Source: DATARR01 sp034666985 | GTDB taxonomy: Bacteria > Acidobacteriota > Thermoanaerobaculia > Multivoradales > UBA5704 | Length of the DNA: 64,000 nucleotides | Direction: 5' to 3' | Assembly (NCBI GenBank): GCA_034666985.1 | Contig: JAXDKS010000040.1 | Span: 1 to 64,000 of the forward strand | Shown: piece after piece, positions 45,226 through 53,972 of the stretch | Numbering within the stretch: the first letter of the stretch is position 1 | How the letters are laid out: each line of letters begins with the position of its first letter | Position numbers and translations under genes: made by a program | The notes under the pieces: generated by a model | Databases searched by the model: none | What the model was told of the DNA's origin: nothing | What the model saw: the letters and a program-made list of their open reading frames with translations, nothing else

Positions 45226-46401
45226 ATGACGCCAGCCATGAACGACCGGCCGATGAACAACAAGACGCTCAGCCGCTATTTCTTCATCGCCCTCCTGCTG
45301 GGCACCACGGTCGTCTTCTTCCGCATGATGCAGGTGTTCTTCGTGCCGGTACTGCTGGCCGCGGTGTTCGTGACGCTGTTCTACCCCATGTACAGGGCGA
45401 TACTGCGCCTCTTCCGCGGACGCAGGGCGCTCGCCTCCTTCGTCTGCTGCTTCATCCTGCTGCTGGGGCTCATCGTGCCCCTCTACGTGGTGGCGGACCT
45501 GGTGGCCCGGGAGGCCATCGACTTCTACAAGAACTCCCAGACCCGCATCGGCGAGATCTTCCAGCAGGGCGCCGCGGGCCCCCTGGCCCGGCTCCAGTCC
45601 CTGCCCCTGGTGCGCGACCTCCACCTGGAGAGGATCGACTGGCAGTCGGCGCTAAGGAACGCGACGTCGTCGGCCGGGGGATTCGTGGCGTCGCTGATCA
45701 ACAAGACGTCCCGGGGAACGATCCAGGTGGTGGTGATGCTCTTCACCACCCTGTTCACGATGTTCTACTTCTTCCGCGACGGCAAGGACCTGCTGCGCCG
45801 GGTGCGCGCCCTGATCCCCCTCGAGCGGGAGTACAAGAACGCCATCGCCGCCCGTTTCTCCTCCGTGGCGCGGGCGACGGTGAAGGGGACGCTGCTCATC
45901 GCCCTCGTCCAGGGGAGCCTCTCGGGGCTGACGCTGTGGATCTTCGGCGTCGGCTCGCCCTTCCTATGGGGGCTGGTGGCGACGTTGATGGCGGTCGTGC
46001 CGCTGGTGGGCGCCTGGGTGGTGCTCTACCCGGCGGCCTTCATCCAGATGGCCACCGGCCATGTCTGGCAGGGGATCGGCATCCTGCTGGTGACGATGAT
46101 CGTCATCGTCAACGTCGACAACGTCATGCGTCCCCGCCTGGTCGGCCAGGAGGCGGGCATGCACGACCTGATGGTCTTCTTCTCGACCCTGGGGGGGATC
46201 GCCATGTTCGGCCCCATGGGCTTCATCATCGGGCCCATGATCGCCGCCCTCTTCCTCTCCGTGCTGGACATCTACAGCGCCGAGTACCGGGACAACCTCG
46301 ACGGCACCCTCCCCGGGACGGCCGGAACGGCCCTGCCCGAGCTCGAGCCGCCGGAGGTGCGCGACGAACCGGTGCCCGACCCCGACCCGAGCACCCGATG
46401 A
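45226..46401 (+). CDS. AI-2E-type (DUF20/PerM/YhhT) membrane transporter
   Basis: 391 residues from ATG 45226; 45238 and 45253 are alternative starts. The pattern is seven to eight membrane segments, two or three near the N-terminus (YFFIALLLGTTVVFF, VPVLLAAVFVTLFY), a central soluble part, then DNVMRPRLVGQEAGMHDLMV, and GPMGFIIGPMIAALFLSV, the AI-2E family signature. Members are exporters or sodium/proton antiporters of unclear substrate. The Pro/Asp-rich tail is variable. DUF3224 gene starts 11 nt downstream. Confidence 0.9.
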   Translation: MTPAMNDRPMNNKTLSRYFFIALLLGTTVVFFRMMQVFFVPVLLAAVFVTLFYPMYRAILRLFRGRRALASFVCCFILLLGLIVPLYVVADLVAREAIDFYKNSQTRIGEIFQQGAAGPLARLQSLPLVRDLHLERIDWQSALRNATSSAGGFVASLINKTSRGTIQVVVMLFTTLFTMFYFFRDGKDLLRRVRALIPLEREYKNAIAARFSSVARATVKGTLLIALVQGSLSGLTLWIFGVGSPFLWGLVATLMAVVPLVGAWVVLYPAAFIQMATGHVWQGIGILLVTMIVIVNVDNVMRPRLVGQEAGMHDLMVFFSTLGGIAMFGPMGFIIGPMIAALFLSVLDIYSAEYRDNLDGTLPGTAGTALPELEPPEVRDEPVPDPDPSTR

Positions 46402-46412
46402 AAGGAGACGCC

Positions 46413-46811
46413 ATGAGCACGCAAGCGAAGGGCACGTTTCACGTCGAGACGTGGGATGAGAAGCCGTACCAGGAGATCGGCGGGGGAGTCAAGCTCACCC
46501 GCGCCAGCGTGGCCCAGACCTTCGCCGGGGACGTGGAGGGGAAGGGATCGGTCGAGTACCTGATGGCGTATCGCGAAGACGGCACCGCCACCTTCGTCGG
46601 GCTGCAGCGCATCGAGGGCAAGGTCGGCGGGAGATCGGGGAGCTTCGTGCTCCAACTCGCCGGCACCTTCGAAGGTGGCGTGGCCAAGGCCGGGTGGTTC
46701 GTGGTGACGGGCGCCGGGACCGGGGACCTGCGCAGCCTGCGCGGCGGCGGCGGCTTCGAGGCCCCGCACGGTCCGGACGGAACGGTCACGCTCGACTACG
46801 ACTTCGGTTGA
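46413..46811 (+). CDS. DUF3224 family protein
   Basis: 132 residues, AAAGGAG before the ATG and only 11 nt after the AI-2E-type gene, so co-transcribed. The sequence (KGTFHVETWDEKPYQEIGGG, GKGSVEYLMAYREDGTATFV, GLQRIEGKVGGRSGSFVLQL, TLDYDF) matches the DUF3224 beta-barrel (allene-oxide-cyclase-like fold). Family function unknown. Cytoplasmic. Confidence 0.9.
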   Translation: MSTQAKGTFHVETWDEKPYQEIGGGVKLTRASVAQTFAGDVEGKGSVEYLMAYREDGTATFVGLQRIEGKVGGRSGSFVLQLAGTFEGGVAKAGWFVVTGAGTGDLRSLRGGGGFEAPHGPDGTVTLDYDFG

Positions 46812-46897
46812 CCGCTACAATCAACAGGCCGTCTTTGAAGGCTGTCGTTCTCCAGGCAGGGAGCTCAGATGGAGGGCTCTTCCGAAAGGGAGGTTCC

Positions 46898-48544
46898 ATG
46901 GAAGAGTCTCGGCGCTTCGTCTCCAACCTCGGGGTGGCGGTCCTCCTGGCGCTCGACTTCCCCGGCATCCTCGCCGCCCACGTCGAGTCGCTGAGCGTGC
47001 CGGAGCTCGCGGCGGCCTCTCCCCATGTCGTCGTCGCCGTGGTCGAGAGCCGCGACACCCGTTGGAACGCGCAGCACACCCTGCTGACGACGGACTACAC
47101 GCTGCGCATCGAGGACCGTCTCCGGGGTCAGGCTCCGGAGCGGGTCTCCCTCTCCATCCCTGGGGGCACCCTCGGCAACGTCACGGACGAGACCTGCCTC
47201 ACGGTCCACCTCGAACCCGGCGCCAGGTATCTCCTCTTCCTGGGGGATCTCGACCATCCCAGCCTGACACCCATCACCGGAACCCACCAGGGAATGTTCC
47301 GCGAGATCGCCGGGGCCAGCGGGAATCTCGCCGCCGCTGGCGAAAGCCGCACGCCTCTCGTACTCGACGGCCGGCCGGTGCGGTTCAGCGACCTGGTGGC
47401 CGCCGTGCGTCCCCTGGCTGCCAAAGCGCTGCCGGCTCCGCGCCCACCCGCGCCTCCTGCGGGCTCCCTACCGGCCAAGACCTGGGACCCTACGGCGGCA
47501 CCCGCCCCGGTCCGGGACTCTCTCCCTCCTCTCTCTTCGGCAGGGAGCAGCCCGCAGCCTGCAACCGGCAAATTCGTCTACTTCGAGCTGGCGAACCCCC
47601 CGATCGTAGTCAATCCCCTCACCGATTCGGAGTTCTCTCCTTGGGATCAGCAGGAGATGGCCTACTGGAACCTCTATGCCGGCGACCTCTTCCGGGTCTC
47701 GGCCACGCCCACGTCCACCTGGGCTTACGGCAACGGGATCTCCGACATCGTGGGATTCCCCGACGACAAGCAGATGATGGCCCAGTTCGGCTATGGGTGG
47801 GGGGACTTCCCGCAGGGCGTCCTGGCTGTCACCTTCGACCGCCGGATCGACGGCGTCGTGGTCGAGGGGGACGTGGCGTTCAGCCCCCTCAAGCGCTGGA
47901 CGCTCGACGACGTCGAGGGGATGTCCAGCGCCGCCCCCTACTCCTTCAAGGACGTCGCTCTGCACGAGCTCGGCCACGTCTGGGGGCTCGAGCACCCCTG
48001 GGAGACCCAGCACGTCACATGGGACTCGGTGATGAACTACCGGTTGAAGCGCTACTACGTGGTGGAGCTCTTCGCCGACGATGCGGCCGCCGTGCGCAAA
48101 GCCTTTCCGTCCGGCCGCGCCCTGAGAGACGGGCTCATCAGCTCCTACATCACGAAAAGTGCGCTCTTCGACCTTCCCGACTACCTCCCCGCCCTGCCGT
48201 CGATCTCGACCGTCCGCGCCGGCGGCAGCTTCAGCCTCACCGGTCCGATCAAGATCGAGAACCCTGGTACCGTGCCCCTGGCCAGTCCCACGGTGGAGGT
48301 CTACCTTGCGCCGGAGCGGTTGAGCCTCGAAGGCGCCGTGCTGCTCAAGCGGGCCCGAGCTCAGGGTCGGGTGGCCGTGGGGGGCACCCTGAAAGTGGGA
48401 CTGGGGAGCCTGCGCGTTCCTCCCAACACTCAGGCCGGCACCTACTATCTCGCCTTTTACCTGCGCGATCCCAAGGACGTGTACCAGGGAAACAACGGCG
48501 CCTGGAGCAACGAGGACGTCACCGTGACGGTCACTTCGCGCTGA
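46898..48544 (+). CDS. secreted metzincin-like metalloprotease
   Basis: 548 residues, AAAGGGAGG before the ATG. The N-terminus (LGVAVLLALDFPGILA) is a weak signal sequence. Residues about 30-170 are a separate domain (VVAVVESRDTRWNAQHTLLT). The zinc motif HELGHVWGLEH is at 356-366 and the Met-turn DSVMNY at about 375, the complete HExxHxxGxxH of metzincins such as matrix metalloprotease-like and pappalysin-like enzymes. The C-terminal 120 residues look like a CARDB-type beta domain (ENPGTVPLASPTVEVYL). A secreted peptidase is likely; substrate unknown. Confidence 0.85.
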   Translation: MEESRRFVSNLGVAVLLALDFPGILAAHVESLSVPELAAASPHVVVAVVESRDTRWNAQHTLLTTDYTLRIEDRLRGQAPERVSLSIPGGTLGNVTDETCLTVHLEPGARYLLFLGDLDHPSLTPITGTHQGMFREIAGASGNLAAAGESRTPLVLDGRPVRFSDLVAAVRPLAAKALPAPRPPAPPAGSLPAKTWDPTAAPAPVRDSLPPLSSAGSSPQPATGKFVYFELANPPIVVNPLTDSEFSPWDQQEMAYWNLYAGDLFRVSATPTSTWAYGNGISDIVGFPDDKQMMAQFGYGWGDFPQGVLAVTFDRRIDGVVVEGDVAFSPLKRWTLDDVEGMSSAAPYSFKDVALHELGHVWGLEHPWETQHVTWDSVMNYRLKRYYVVELFADDAAAVRKAFPSGRALRDGLISSYITKSALFDLPDYLPALPSISTVRAGGSFSLTGPIKIENPGTVPLASPTVEVYLAPERLSLEGAVLLKRARAQGRVAVGGTLKVGLGSLRVPPNTQAGTYYLAFYLRDPKDVYQGNNGAWSNEDVTVTVTSR

Positions 48545-48905
48545 GGGCGTCGAGCTCGGCCACCAGCCGCTTGGGGGCGACTTGGCGGTAGGCGTCGACG
48601 ACGATGTCCGCGATCTCGTCCCAGTCGACCGGCACGTCCAGGTAGACGCCCAGCCAGCCGCGGTGGCCCACGTAGGGCGGTCTGAAGAACCGCTCAGGCT
48701 CCGTACCCACCCGCATCTCCTGGGCCCCGTCCGGCGCCGCGCACACGAACGCCAGCCGGTCGTCGTGATGATGGTTGGAATACATCACGAACGTTTTCTT
48801 GCCGCGCACGAACCAGGTCGGCTCGCCGTGGCTGATCCGTTCCGTGGTCTCGGGCAACGCGAGGCAGAGACTCCGCAGCGTCTCCAGTGGGTCTTTCTTG
48901 GCCAT
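48531..48905 (-). CDS. MmcQ/YjbR-family protein
   Basis: 124 residues from ATG 48905. ETLRSLCLALPETTERISHG, EPTWFVRGKKTFVMYSN, and RPPYVGHRGWLGVYLDVPVD match YjbR/CyaY-like (MmcQ) proteins, a small alpha/beta fold with DNA-binding-like surface and unknown role. Convergent with the metzincin gene; the two overlap by 14 nt at the 3' ends. Divergent from the ligase gene with a 34-nt gap. Confidence 0.9.
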   Translation of the reverse strand: MAKKDPLETLRSLCLALPETTERISHGEPTWFVRGKKTFVMYSNHHHDDRLAFVCAAPDGAQEMRVGTEPERFFRPPYVGHRGWLGVYLDVPVDWDEIADIVVDAYRQVAPKRLVAELDALSAK

Positions 48906-48939
48906 GAGGTGATTCTGCCACGGATAAGATAGGGGCCTC

Positions 48940-50472
48940 ATGCGCCTCGCCGATCTCGTCGCCACCTCCCGCCGCGTTGCCGAGACCCGTTCGCGCTCGG
49001 AGAAGACCGGCGCGCTCGCCGACCTGCTGCGGCGCCTGTCCCCCGAGGAGATTGACGTGGCCGTGGCCTGGCTCTCGGGGAACCTGCGGCAGGGGCGGAT
49101 CGGGCTGGGAGGCGCGGCGGTTCGGGACGCCCGGCCGGGGACGGCCGCCGCGGAGCCGTCCCTCACCTTGGGGGAGGTCGACTCCACCTTCGAGCGTATC
49201 GCCGCGACCACCGGCGCGGGCTCGACGGCGGCGCGGGTGGGGATGCTCGGGAATCTCCTCGCCCGGGCCACGGGGGAGGAGCAGGACTTCCTGATCCGCC
49301 TGATCTACGGCGAGCTGCGGCAGGGGGCTCTGGCCGGATTGATGGCCGACGCCTTGGCCGCGGCTACGGAGCTGCCGGCGGGAGACGTCCGCCGCGCCCT
49401 CATGCTCGCGGGCGAGCTGCCGGCCGTGGCCAAAGCCGTGCTCACCGAGGGACGGGCCGGGCTCGACCGCTTCCGCCTCGAGCTGCTGCGCCCTCTGCAG
49501 CCCATGCTCGCCTCGCCGGCCGGCGACGTCTTCGAGGCCCTGGAGCGGCTCGGCGAGGCCGCCTTCGAGCTGAAGCTGGACGGCGCCCGCGTCCAGGTCC
49601 ACAAGGCGGGGGAGGAGGTGCGCGTCTTCTCCCGCCGGGGCAACGACGTCACTCCGGCCGTGCCCGAGCTGGTCGAGGCAGTCCAGGCCGTGCCCGCGCG
49701 CCAGCTCCTCCTCGACGGCGAGGTCATCGCCCTGCGGCCGGACGGCGCGCCCCTGCCGTTCCAGGTCACCATGCGCCGCTTCGGCCGCAAGCTCGACATC
49801 GCCCCCCTGCGCGGCGAGCTCCCCCTGACCTCCTTCTTCTTCGACATCCTCCACCTCGACGGCGAGGACCTCCTCGACCGCCCGGCCGGCGAGCGCTTTG
49901 CGGCCCTGGGCGCGGCCGTGCCGGGGCTCACCGTGCCGCGCATCGTCACCGCCGACGCCGAGGAGGCGGACGCCTTCTTCGCCGAGGCCCTCCAGCGCGG
50001 CCATGAAGGGATGATGGCCAAGGCCCTCGACGCTCCCTACGAAGCGGGCCGGCGCGGTTTCTCCTGGCTCAAGATCAAGCCCGCTCACACGCTGGACCTG
50101 GTGATCCTCGCCGCCGAGTGGGGGCACGGCCGGCGCCAGGGCTGGCTCTCGAACCTCCACCTCGGCGCTCGCGATCCGGACCACGGCGGCTTCGTGATGC
50201 TGGGCAAGACCTTCAAGGGCCTGACCGACGAGAGGCTCGCCTGGCAAACCAAGAGACTCCAGGAGATCGCCCTCGGCACCGACGGCTGGACCGTGCACGT
50301 CCGCCCCGAGCTGGTGGTGGAAGTGGCCTTCAGCGACGTCCAGGAGAGCCCGCAATACCCCGCCGGCATGGCCCTCCGCTTCGCCCGCGTCAAGGGATAC
50401 CGCGAAGACAAGACCGCCGCCGAGGCGGATACGATCGGGACGGTGCGGAAGATCTTCGAGGGGGCGCGATGA
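48940..50472 (+). CDS. ATP-dependent DNA ligase
   Basis: 510 residues. The adenylated lysine is in ELKLDGARVQVHK (motif I). Motif III is in FFDILHLDG, motif IV HEGMMAK, motif V FSWLKIKPAH. An N-terminal DNA-binding domain (about 1-190) precedes, as in archaeal and LigB/LigC-type enzymes. The protein seals nicks with ATP, and coexists in bacteria with an NAD ligase (not in this window). TAAGAT at 48925-48930 lies 9 nt before the ATG. A palindromic element follows the stop. Confidence 0.92.
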   Translation: MRLADLVATSRRVAETRSRSEKTGALADLLRRLSPEEIDVAVAWLSGNLRQGRIGLGGAAVRDARPGTAAAEPSLTLGEVDSTFERIAATTGAGSTAARVGMLGNLLARATGEEQDFLIRLIYGELRQGALAGLMADALAAATELPAGDVRRALMLAGELPAVAKAVLTEGRAGLDRFRLELLRPLQPMLASPAGDVFEALERLGEAAFELKLDGARVQVHKAGEEVRVFSRRGNDVTPAVPELVEAVQAVPARQLLLDGEVIALRPDGAPLPFQVTMRRFGRKLDIAPLRGELPLTSFFFDILHLDGEDLLDRPAGERFAALGAAVPGLTVPRIVTADAEEADAFFAEALQRGHEGMMAKALDAPYEAGRRGFSWLKIKPAHTLDLVILAAEWGHGRRQGWLSNLHLGARDPDHGGFVMLGKTFKGLTDERLAWQTKRLQEIALGTDGWTVHVRPELVVEVAFSDVQESPQYPAGMALRFARVKGYREDKTAAEADTIGTVRKIFEGAR

Positions 50473-50477
50473 CGTAC

Positions 50478-50682
50478 GCGCTAACGTAGCCGCCGAGCGC
50501 CCCCACCCAAGACCCTCACCCCTGCCCCTCTCCCGACCACCCCATCCCGGGAGAGGGGTCCCGTCTGGGGCGTTCTGGCTGTTCTCCCTCTTCTCCCGGT
50601 GAGGGGGGTTGGGAGGGGACGGGAGAAGAGGGCCGGGGTGATGAGGGTCTTGGGTGGGGGCGCTGTGAGGCAAAGTTAGCGC
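50478..50682. repeat. nested palindromic intergenic element, probably bidirectional terminator
   Basis: GCGCTAAC at 50478-50485 pairs with GTTAGCGC at 50675-50682. A perfect 23-bp inverted repeat (50496-50518 and 50642-50664) starts AGCGCCCCCACCCAAGACCC. Two smaller hairpins lie inside: CCCCTCTCCCG with CGGGAGAGGGG, and CTCTTCTCCCG with CGGGAGAAGAG. It fills the gap between convergent genes ending at 50472 and 50693. Confidence 0.8.
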
Positions 50683-50692
50683 CTGTTAGGCT

Positions 50693-51367
50693 CTACGCTC
50701 CCCCGATCACCAGCACGAACTCCCCCTTGAGCGCTGGCCGGGCCTGGAGCTCGGCCAGCAGGCTGGAGAGCGTCCCCCGCAGCACCTCCTCGTGCAGCTT
50801 CGTCAACTCGCGGGCGATGGCCGCGGGGCGATCCCCCAACTCTGTCAGGGCATCGGCCAGGCTGGCCAGCAGGCGGTGGGGGGATTCGAAGACCACCAGC
50901 GTGTGGCCGAGATCCGCCCATCCCTGATAGAAGGAGCGCCGCTTGCCGGTCTTGGGCGGCGGGAAGCCCGCGAAGGTGAAGGGATAGGGAGGGAGCCCCG
51001 AGACCACCAGGGCCGCGACCGGGGCGGAGGCGCCGGGGATGGGCTCGATGCGCGCTCCGGCGGCGGCGGCTTCGCGCACCAGCACGAAGCCGGGATCGGA
51101 GAGGAGAGGAGTGCCGGCGTCGCTCGCCAGGGCGATCGTCTTCCCATCCGCCAGGTCGGCCAGCAGACGGGGAAGACGCTGCCGCTCGTTGTGCTCGTGC
51201 AGCGAGACGAGGGGCTTCTTGATCCCCAGATGGGCCAGCAGACGGCCGGTGTGGCGGGTGTCCTCGCAGGCCACCAGGTCCGCGGATTCAAAGGCGGCCC
51301 GGGCCCGCGGCGACAGGTCGTCGAGGTTGCCGATGGGGGTGGCGACGACCAGGAGCTTCCCCGCCAT
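50693..51367 (-). CDS. rsmI: 16S rRNA (cytidine(1402)-2'-O)-methyltransferase
   Basis: 224 residues, in the TP_methylase (SAM-dependent, tetrapyrrole-like) family. VVATPIGNLDDLSPRA, ACEDTRHTGRLL, ALASDAGTPLLSDPGF and FESPHRLLASL are RsmI signatures. It modifies C1402 in the ribosome decoding centre. It is shorter than the usual 280-290 residues: the C-terminal extension domain is missing, though the catalytic part is whole. It starts 13 nt after the nadE stop and no ribosome site is evident. Confidence 0.93.
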   Translation of the reverse strand: MAGKLLVVATPIGNLDDLSPRARAAFESADLVACEDTRHTGRLLAHLGIKKPLVSLHEHNERQRLPRLLADLADGKTIALASDAGTPLLSDPGFVLVREAAAAGARIEPIPGASAPVAALVVSGLPPYPFTFAGFPPPKTGKRRSFYQGWADLGHTLVVFESPHRLLASLADALTELGDRPAAIARELTKLHEEVLRGTLSSLLAELQARPALKGEFVLVIGGA

Positions 51368-51380
51368 TATTTTTTCCCCA

Positions 51381-52214
51381 TCAATCGCGCGGAATCTCCT
51401 GGTCGAGGTTCACGGCGCTGCCCGAGAGGCGGGCGATGAGCATCAGCCGGCGCTTGAAGCGGAACTGCTGCTCCAGGGCCACGATGCGGCTCACCACCCG
51501 CTCGTCGTAGCCCCGGGACGAAACCTCCTCCGGCCGCAGACCCATGTCGAACAGCAGGTAGAGCACCTCGTCCGCCGTGGCGTAATCGACCCCGAGCTCG
51601 CTCTCGTCCGTCTGGCCCGGCCAGAGGTCGGCCGAGGGGGGCTTGTCGATCACCTGGGGAGGCAGGCCGAGATGGCGGGAGAGCTGCCAGACCTGGCTCT
51701 TGTAGAGGTCGCCCAGGGGATTGAGCGAGCTCGCGTTGTCGCCGAAGACGGTGGAGTAGCCAAGGAGGATCTCGGTCTTGTTGGAGGTGCCGAGGACCAG
51801 GCAGCCCAGCTTCTTGGCCTGATCGAAGAGGATGGTCATCCGCTCCCGGGCCATCTTGTTGCCCCGGCGGTCGGGGCCGGCGTCGGATTCCATGGCGAAG
51901 TAGGCGTCCACCATGGGCGAGATGTCGATCACCCGGTGAGGGACCTTCAAGTGCTCGGCCACCGCCCGGGCGTCCCGCTCCGAGTCCGGGCTCGACGTGC
52001 GATAGGGGAGGAGGAAGCCGTGGACCCGCTCGGGACCTAGAGCGCGGGCGGCCAGCGCGGCGGCGAACGAGGAGTCGACGCCGCCGGAGAGCCCCACCAC
52101 GACCCCCTGGGTGCCGGAGGTCTCGACCGCGTCGCGGATGAAGCCCGTCAGCACCGCCTCGGCGAGCGGAGCGTTGAGGGCGAGCCGCGCCTTCACCTGG
52201 TCGCGCCGGATCAA
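51381..52214 (-). CDS. nadE: NAD+ synthetase domain protein
   Basis: 277 residues. The ATP-pyrophosphatase P-loop SGGVDSSF is at 43-50, with KMARERMTILFDQAKKL, NKTEILLGYSTVFGDN, and DLWPGQTDESELGVDY, the NadE signatures. It amidates nicotinic acid adenine dinucleotide, the last NAD synthesis step. The start is TTG at 52214, overlapping the stop of the nitrilase gene (TTGA); GTG at 52196 is the alternative. In most glutamine-using enzymes the two parts are one polypeptide; here they lie in different frames. Confidence 0.9.
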   Translation of the reverse strand: MIRRDQVKARLALNAPLAEAVLTGFIRDAVETSGTQGVVVGLSGGVDSSFAAALAARALGPERVHGFLLPYRTSSPDSERDARAVAEHLKVPHRVIDISPMVDAYFAMESDAGPDRRGNKMARERMTILFDQAKKLGCLVLGTSNKTEILLGYSTVFGDNASSLNPLGDLYKSQVWQLSRHLGLPPQVIDKPPSADLWPGQTDESELGVDYATADEVLYLLFDMGLRPEEVSSRGYDERVVSRIVALEQQFRFKRRLMLIARLSGSAVNLDQEIPRD

Positions 52215-53050
52215 CCTGTCGGCCCCGCGATGTCGAAGCGCTCGTCGTCGAGCAGGGGGAGGCGCCAGCGCAGGCGGTCCGAGTCGCGCAGGTCGATCTC
52301 GGTCACCAGCAGGTGCTCGTCCAGCAGCGGCGCCCGCTCCATGATCTCGCCGCCGGGTCGCACCACGTGGCTGCCGCCGGGGTAGAACGATCCCTCCTCC
52401 CAGCCGACCCTGCCGCAGTAGGCCACCCAGCAGGTGTCGAGGAGGGCGGTCGAGCGGGTGAGGGTCTCCCAGCTCTCGTGGCTCTCGGGAAGGGCGCCGG
52501 CGCCGATACGGCCGGGGCTGGCGGAGGGGACGACGATCAGCCGGGTGCCGGCCACGGCCAGCCGGCGGGCCAGCTCCGGATGCCAGAGATCCTCGCAGAT
52601 CAGCACTCCCATCTTGCCCCAGGGCAGGTCCGCCAGCTCCAGCCGGCAGCCGGCGCCGAAGAAGCGCTCCTCCTGGAAGATGCCGTAGGTGGGCAGGTAG
52701 ATCTTGCGATGGAGATAGGAGGGCTCGCCGTCCGAGAGCAGCACGGCGCTGTTGTGCAGCACGCCGCGCTCCCCCTCCTCGACGAAGCCGAGGATCACCC
52801 GCATGGGCCGAGCGGCCTCGGCCAGCCGCTTCAGGACGGGCGAGCCCGGCGGCAGGGCCACCCGGGGCGTCAGGTGGAGGAGGCGGTAGCCGGTGAGCGA
52901 CAGCTCGGGGAAGACCAGCAGGTCCACCCCGGCGGCGCGCGCCCGCTCGATCCAGTCGAGGTGGCGTTCGACGTTGCGCTCCACGTCGCCCAGGCGGCAA
53001 TCGATCTGCGCCAGGCCGATCTTGAGCAGGGTGGAAGGGGTTTCGGCCAT
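52211..53050 (-). CDS. nitrilase-family amidohydrolase, probable glutaminase partner of NadE
   Basis: 279 residues from ATG 53050; an upstream ATG at 53071 is possible. The catalytic triad is Glu49 (VFPELSLTGY), Lys116 (LHRKIYLPTYG), and Cys152 (LICEDLWHP). YGIFQEERFF is the sequence typical of the glutaminase domain of NAD synthetase. It would supply ammonia from glutamine to NadE. Its stop overlaps the NadE start by 4 nt, so the proteins are made in equal amounts. A frameshift in a fused gene is the alternative. Confidence 0.88.
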   Translation of the reverse strand: MAETPSTLLKIGLAQIDCRLGDVERNVERHLDWIERARAAGVDLLVFPELSLTGYRLLHLTPRVALPPGSPVLKRLAEAARPMRVILGFVEEGERGVLHNSAVLLSDGEPSYLHRKIYLPTYGIFQEERFFGAGCRLELADLPWGKMGVLICEDLWHPELARRLAVAGTRLIVVPSASPGRIGAGALPESHESWETLTRSTALLDTCWVAYCGRVGWEEGSFYPGGSHVVRPGGEIMERAPLLDEHLLVTEIDLRDSDRLRWRLPLLDDERFDIAGPTG

Positions 53051-53065
53051 GGTCTCCTCGGATGC

Positions 53066-53071
53066 TAGCAT
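53066..53071 (+). promoter_or_regulatory. -10 box TAGCAT 6 nt before an ATG (leaderless candidate)
   Basis: TAGCAT ends 6 nt before the ATG at 53078; no ribosome site between. Confidence 0.3.
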
Positions 53072-53077
53072 GGACCC

Positions 53078-53962
53078 ATGAGGACCGATCCGACTGATCT
53101 GACCGATCCGACTGATCCCCGCTCCCCCTTCCTCCTTGCTCTGCTCGTGGCCGCCCTCACCTTGCTGCCGGGAGCGCCGCCCGCCGCAGCCCAGGCGAAG
53201 AAGCCGACTCCGGCTCCGAAGGCCGCCCCAGCTCCGCCACCCACCGCGAAGCTGTCCGCCGCTCCAGCGGGGAAGACCACCCTCCAGGACCGAGTCCTGG
53301 GGGTGGTGGACGAGGATCCCGTCCTGGCCTCGGACGTCGAGCGGGCGATCAAGCTGGGCCTGCAGAAGTCGAACCCCGGAGAGAGCGACGAGGCGTTCCG
53401 CCGCCGGGTGCTGAGCTCCCTCGTCGAAGAGCGGCTGCGCTTCCACGAGATCGACCGCTACGGCCTCGAGCAGGTGCCGGTGGAGGACATCGAGAAAGAA
53501 GTAGCCAAGGTCCGCGCCGGCTTCAAGGACGACGCCTCGTTCCAGAAAGCCCTTCGCGAGGTGGGTCTGGGCCTCAGGGGGCTGCGCCAGCTCATGGCCC
53601 GGCAGCTCCTGGTGCTCACCTACGTGGACGAGCGCCTGGGCCCCAAGGTCTTCGTCAGCTTCGACGATATCAACCGCTACTACAAGAACGTGCTGACGCC
53701 GGAGATGCAGAAGAAGGGGCAGCCGGCGCCTCCCATCGAAGAGGTGAGGGAGGACGTCCGCGAGGTCCTGAAGCAGCAGAAGCTCACCCAGGAGATCCAG
53801 AACTGGACTGAGGAGCTGCGCGCCAAGGCGGACGTGGTGATCTACCCCGACCAGCCCGCCGGCGGACCCTTGCCGCCGGTGGTGAAGAGGATCGACACCC
53901 CCGCGACTCCCGCGAAGAACGAGCCGCCGAAGAAAGCGGCCAAGCCGCCTGACCCCTACTGA
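53078..53962 (+). CDS. SurA-like periplasmic chaperone, no PPIase domain
   Basis: 294 residues. A hydrophobic signal core (LLALLVAALTLLPGAPPAAA) is preceded by an unusual acidic repeat (DPTDLTDPTD) encoded by an 18-bp tandem repeat (53082-53117), then an Ala/Pro linker. Residues about 70-200 (RVLGVVDEDPVLASDVERAI, RVLSSLVEERLRFHEIDRYG) are the SurA N-terminal domain. The peptidyl-prolyl isomerase domain of SurA is absent. It may escort outer-membrane proteins. Divergent from the nitrilase gene, convergent with the SLT-like gene. Confidence 0.85.
   Translation: MRTDPTDLTDPTDPRSPFLLALLVAALTLLPGAPPAAAQAKKPTPAPKAAPAPPPTAKLSAAPAGKTTLQDRVLGVVDEDPVLASDVERAIKLGLQKSNPGESDEAFRRRVLSSLVEERLRFHEIDRYGLEQVPVEDIEKEVAKVRAGFKDDASFQKALREVGLGLRGLRQLMARQLLVLTYVDERLGPKVFVSFDDINRYYKNVLTPEMQKKGQPAPPIEEVREDVREVLKQQKLTQEIQNWTEELRAKADVVIYPDQPAGGPLPPVVKRIDTPATPAKNEPPKKAAKPPDPY
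53082..53117 (+). repeat. 18-bp tandem repeat at the start of the SurA-like gene
   Basis: Two copies of GACCGATCCGACTGATCT, differing only in the last base, each made of two 9-nt halves. They encode TDPTDL and TDPTDP directly after the start codon. Confidence 0.75.
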
Positions 53963-53972
53963 TTGACCCCTA

